A stretch of DNA of 40,651 nt, taken from NCBI GenBank assembly GCA_039198765.1, contig JBCCTF010000011.1, positions 1-40,651 on the forward strand. Reading direction: 5' to 3'. Both the position numbers and the translations under genes were made by a program. The notes below the pieces were generated by a model, which was given only the letters and a program-made list of their open reading frames with translations, was not told the origin of the DNA and searched no databases. This DNA comes from Parvularcula sp039198765. GTDB taxonomy: Bacteria > Pseudomonadota > Alphaproteobacteria > Caulobacterales > Parvularculaceae. This document shows, piece by piece, positions 39,565 through 40,651 of the stretch (positions are counted from its first letter, which is position 1; every line of letters begins with the position of its first letter).

Positions 39565-40650
39565 TTAGGCGCGGGTTTGCCCTGTCCCGCACACTTCATA
39601 TTTCATGGTGGTGAGCTGCTCGACGCCGACTGGGCCGCGGGCGTGGAGTTTGCCCGTCGCGATGCCGATCTCCGCGCCCATGCCGAACTCTCCGCCGTCG
39701 GAGAATTGCGTGGATGCGTTGTGCATCACGACGGCGGAGTCGATGGAACGGAGGAACCGATCCGCGACAGCCTGATCGTCGGTGATGATTGCATCGGTGT
39801 GGGCGGAATGGTGCTCCTTGATGAAAGAGAGGGCCTCCTCTTCGCCGTCAACGATCTTGAGTGCGATGACCGGAGCCAGAAACTCTGTGTCCCAATCACT
39901 CGATCCAGCCTCACCGACACGAGTGTCGAGTTCGCGCGCTTCATCTTCGCCGCGCACTTCGCATTCACCAATCTCGTTGAGGAGCATCGGAATGAACTGC
40001 GCTGCGATCTCGCGATCGACGACCACCGTCTCTGTTGCTCCGCACACGCCGGTTCGGCGCATCTTCGCATTGGTCACAACCGTTGCGGCCATTCGCAAGT
40101 TAGCGGCTGCATGGACATAGGTATGGTTGTTGCCGTCGAGGTGAAGCAGGGTCGGAACCTTTGCGGTGTCACGCACGAGGCTGACGAGGCCCTTGCCCCC
40201 GCGAGGGATCACGAGGTCCAGATATTCCGTACACTGGAGTATCGCAGCGACGATCTCACGATCCTCGCTGTCGACCAGCTGCACGGCCTCGGCCGGCAAG
40301 CCCGCTTCGCGCAGGCCAGCGCCGAGGCAGGCGACGATCTCTCGGCTCGATTCCAGGCTGTCTGACCCGCCCCGAAGGATGACGGCATTGCCTGACTTGA
40401 GGCAAAGCCCGCCTGCGTCGGCGCCGACATTGGGGCGAGATTCATAGATCATCCCGATCACGCCCAACGGCGTAGCGACACGGCGGATCACCAAGCCGTT
40501 AGGACGGGTGGTTTCGTGCAGGGTGCGCCCGACGGGGTCAGGCAGCTCGGCAATCTCTTCCAGCGCGGTCGCCATGCCCTCAACACGCTCTGCGTTGAGC
40601 AGCAGGCGGTCCAGGTAGGCGGCATCGCGTCCGTTGGCCCGAGCCTTATC
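39565..40650 (-). CDS. proA: Gamma-glutamyl phosphate reductase (5' end outside window)
   Basis: The reading frame is open to the window edge, so the first part of the protein (about 60 residues) is missing. The rest covers most of ProA: IYESRPNVGADAGGLCLKSGNAVILRGG (NADPH/substrate region), VIPRGGKGLV, the catalytic cysteine in NAKMRRTGVCGATETVVVD, and EFGMGAEIGIATGKLHARGPVGVEQLTT at the end. It reduces gamma-glutamyl phosphate to glutamate semialdehyde, the second step of proline synthesis. An internal ATG at 40575 is not the start, because homologous-looking sequence (LLLNAERVEG) continues upstream. proB should lie just outside. putP follows after 19 bases. Confidence 0.96.
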   Translation of the reverse strand, partial: DKARANGRDAAYLDRLLLNAERVEGMATALEEIAELPDPVGRTLHETTRPNGLVIRRVATPLGVIGMIYESRPNVGADAGGLCLKSGNAVILRGGSDSLESSREIVACLGAGLREAGLPAEAVQLVDSEDREIVAAILQCTEYLDLVIPRGGKGLVSLVRDTAKVPTLLHLDGNNHTYVHAAANLRMAATVVTNAKMRRTGVCGATETVVVDREIAAQFIPMLLNEIGECEVRGEDEARELDTRVGEAGSSDWDTEFLAPVIALKIVDGEEEALSFIKEHHSAHTDAIITDDQAVADRFLRSIDSAVVMHNASTQFSDGGEFGMGAEIGIATGKLHARGPVGVEQLTTMKYEVCGTGQTRA

Positions 40651-40651
40651 C

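Overview
The window is a gene-dense, GC-rich stretch of an alphaproteobacterial chromosome. It looks like housekeeping DNA from an aerobic, probably marine, Gram-negative bacterium. I base the class on several things: the lptC-lptA-lptB-rpoN-hpf-ptsN block followed by a DUF1150 gene, a phoR-phoU-phoB regulon core, the two-domain form of dCTP deaminase, DUF2125, DUF3429 and CBU_0592-type proteins, and a cycK/cycL-like (ccmF-ccmH) pair. I cannot assign a genus from sequence alone. I found no rRNA, tRNA, CRISPR array, insertion sequence or phage gene. No gene-free stretch exceeds about 175 bases. Both window edges cut genes: a GMC oxidoreductase on the left and proA on the right.

Layout, left to right. 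1-2.3 kb: the tail of a GMC oxidoreductase, a 58-residue His-rich exported miniprotein, then nickel superoxide dismutase (sodN) with its maturation protease (sodX). 2.3-7.1 kb: an SCP2-type thiolase, a carotenoid-cleavage-type oxygenase, a 2-hydroxyacid dehydrogenase, a small membrane protein and an RNase D-like exonuclease. 7.2-12.2 kb: the LPS-transport / sigma-54 / ribosome-hibernation / nitrogen-PTS block, with DUF1150. 12.4-14.1 kb: uppP, an M23 lipoprotein peptidase and a small orphan. 14.2-18.6 kb: a TrkH potassium transporter facing phoR-phoU-phoB, which lacks the pst transporter genes. 18.7-21.1 kb: pyk-eda and a half-size GDT1/UPF0016 protein. 21.1-23.6 kb: trpS, then a PadR regulator with tandem dyad operators and two membrane proteins. 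23.7-26.9 kb: ttcA, a palindromic intergenic repeat, tspO, apaG and dcd. 26.9-32.8 kb: a secreted PDZ-alpha/beta hydrolase, pdeM, DUF3429, a cupin, gloB, a methyltransferase and hisC. 32.8-40.65 kb: one long leftward run, proA-putP-lipoprotein-ccmF-ccmH-DUF218-plsC-DUF2125, mostly joined by 4-base start/stop overlaps.

Functional threads: envelope building (lptCAB, uppP, M23 peptidase, DUF218, plsC), global regulation (rpoN, ptsN, phoBUR, hpf), lower Entner-Doudoroff carbon flow (eda, pyk), proline supply (proA, putP), cytochrome c maturation (ccmF, ccmH) and detoxification or repair (sodN, gloB, pdeM).

Most genes are ordinary. The items most worth a second look are: (1) the His-rich exported miniprotein beside the nickel SOD genes; (2) two near-identical 15-bp dyads exactly 22 bp apart in the padR promoter; (3) five convergent gene pairs whose stop codons share one palindromic tetranucleotide (CTAG four times, TTAA once); (4) the about 170-bp nested-palindrome repeat at 24.55-24.72 kb; and (5) a pho operon with no pst genes.
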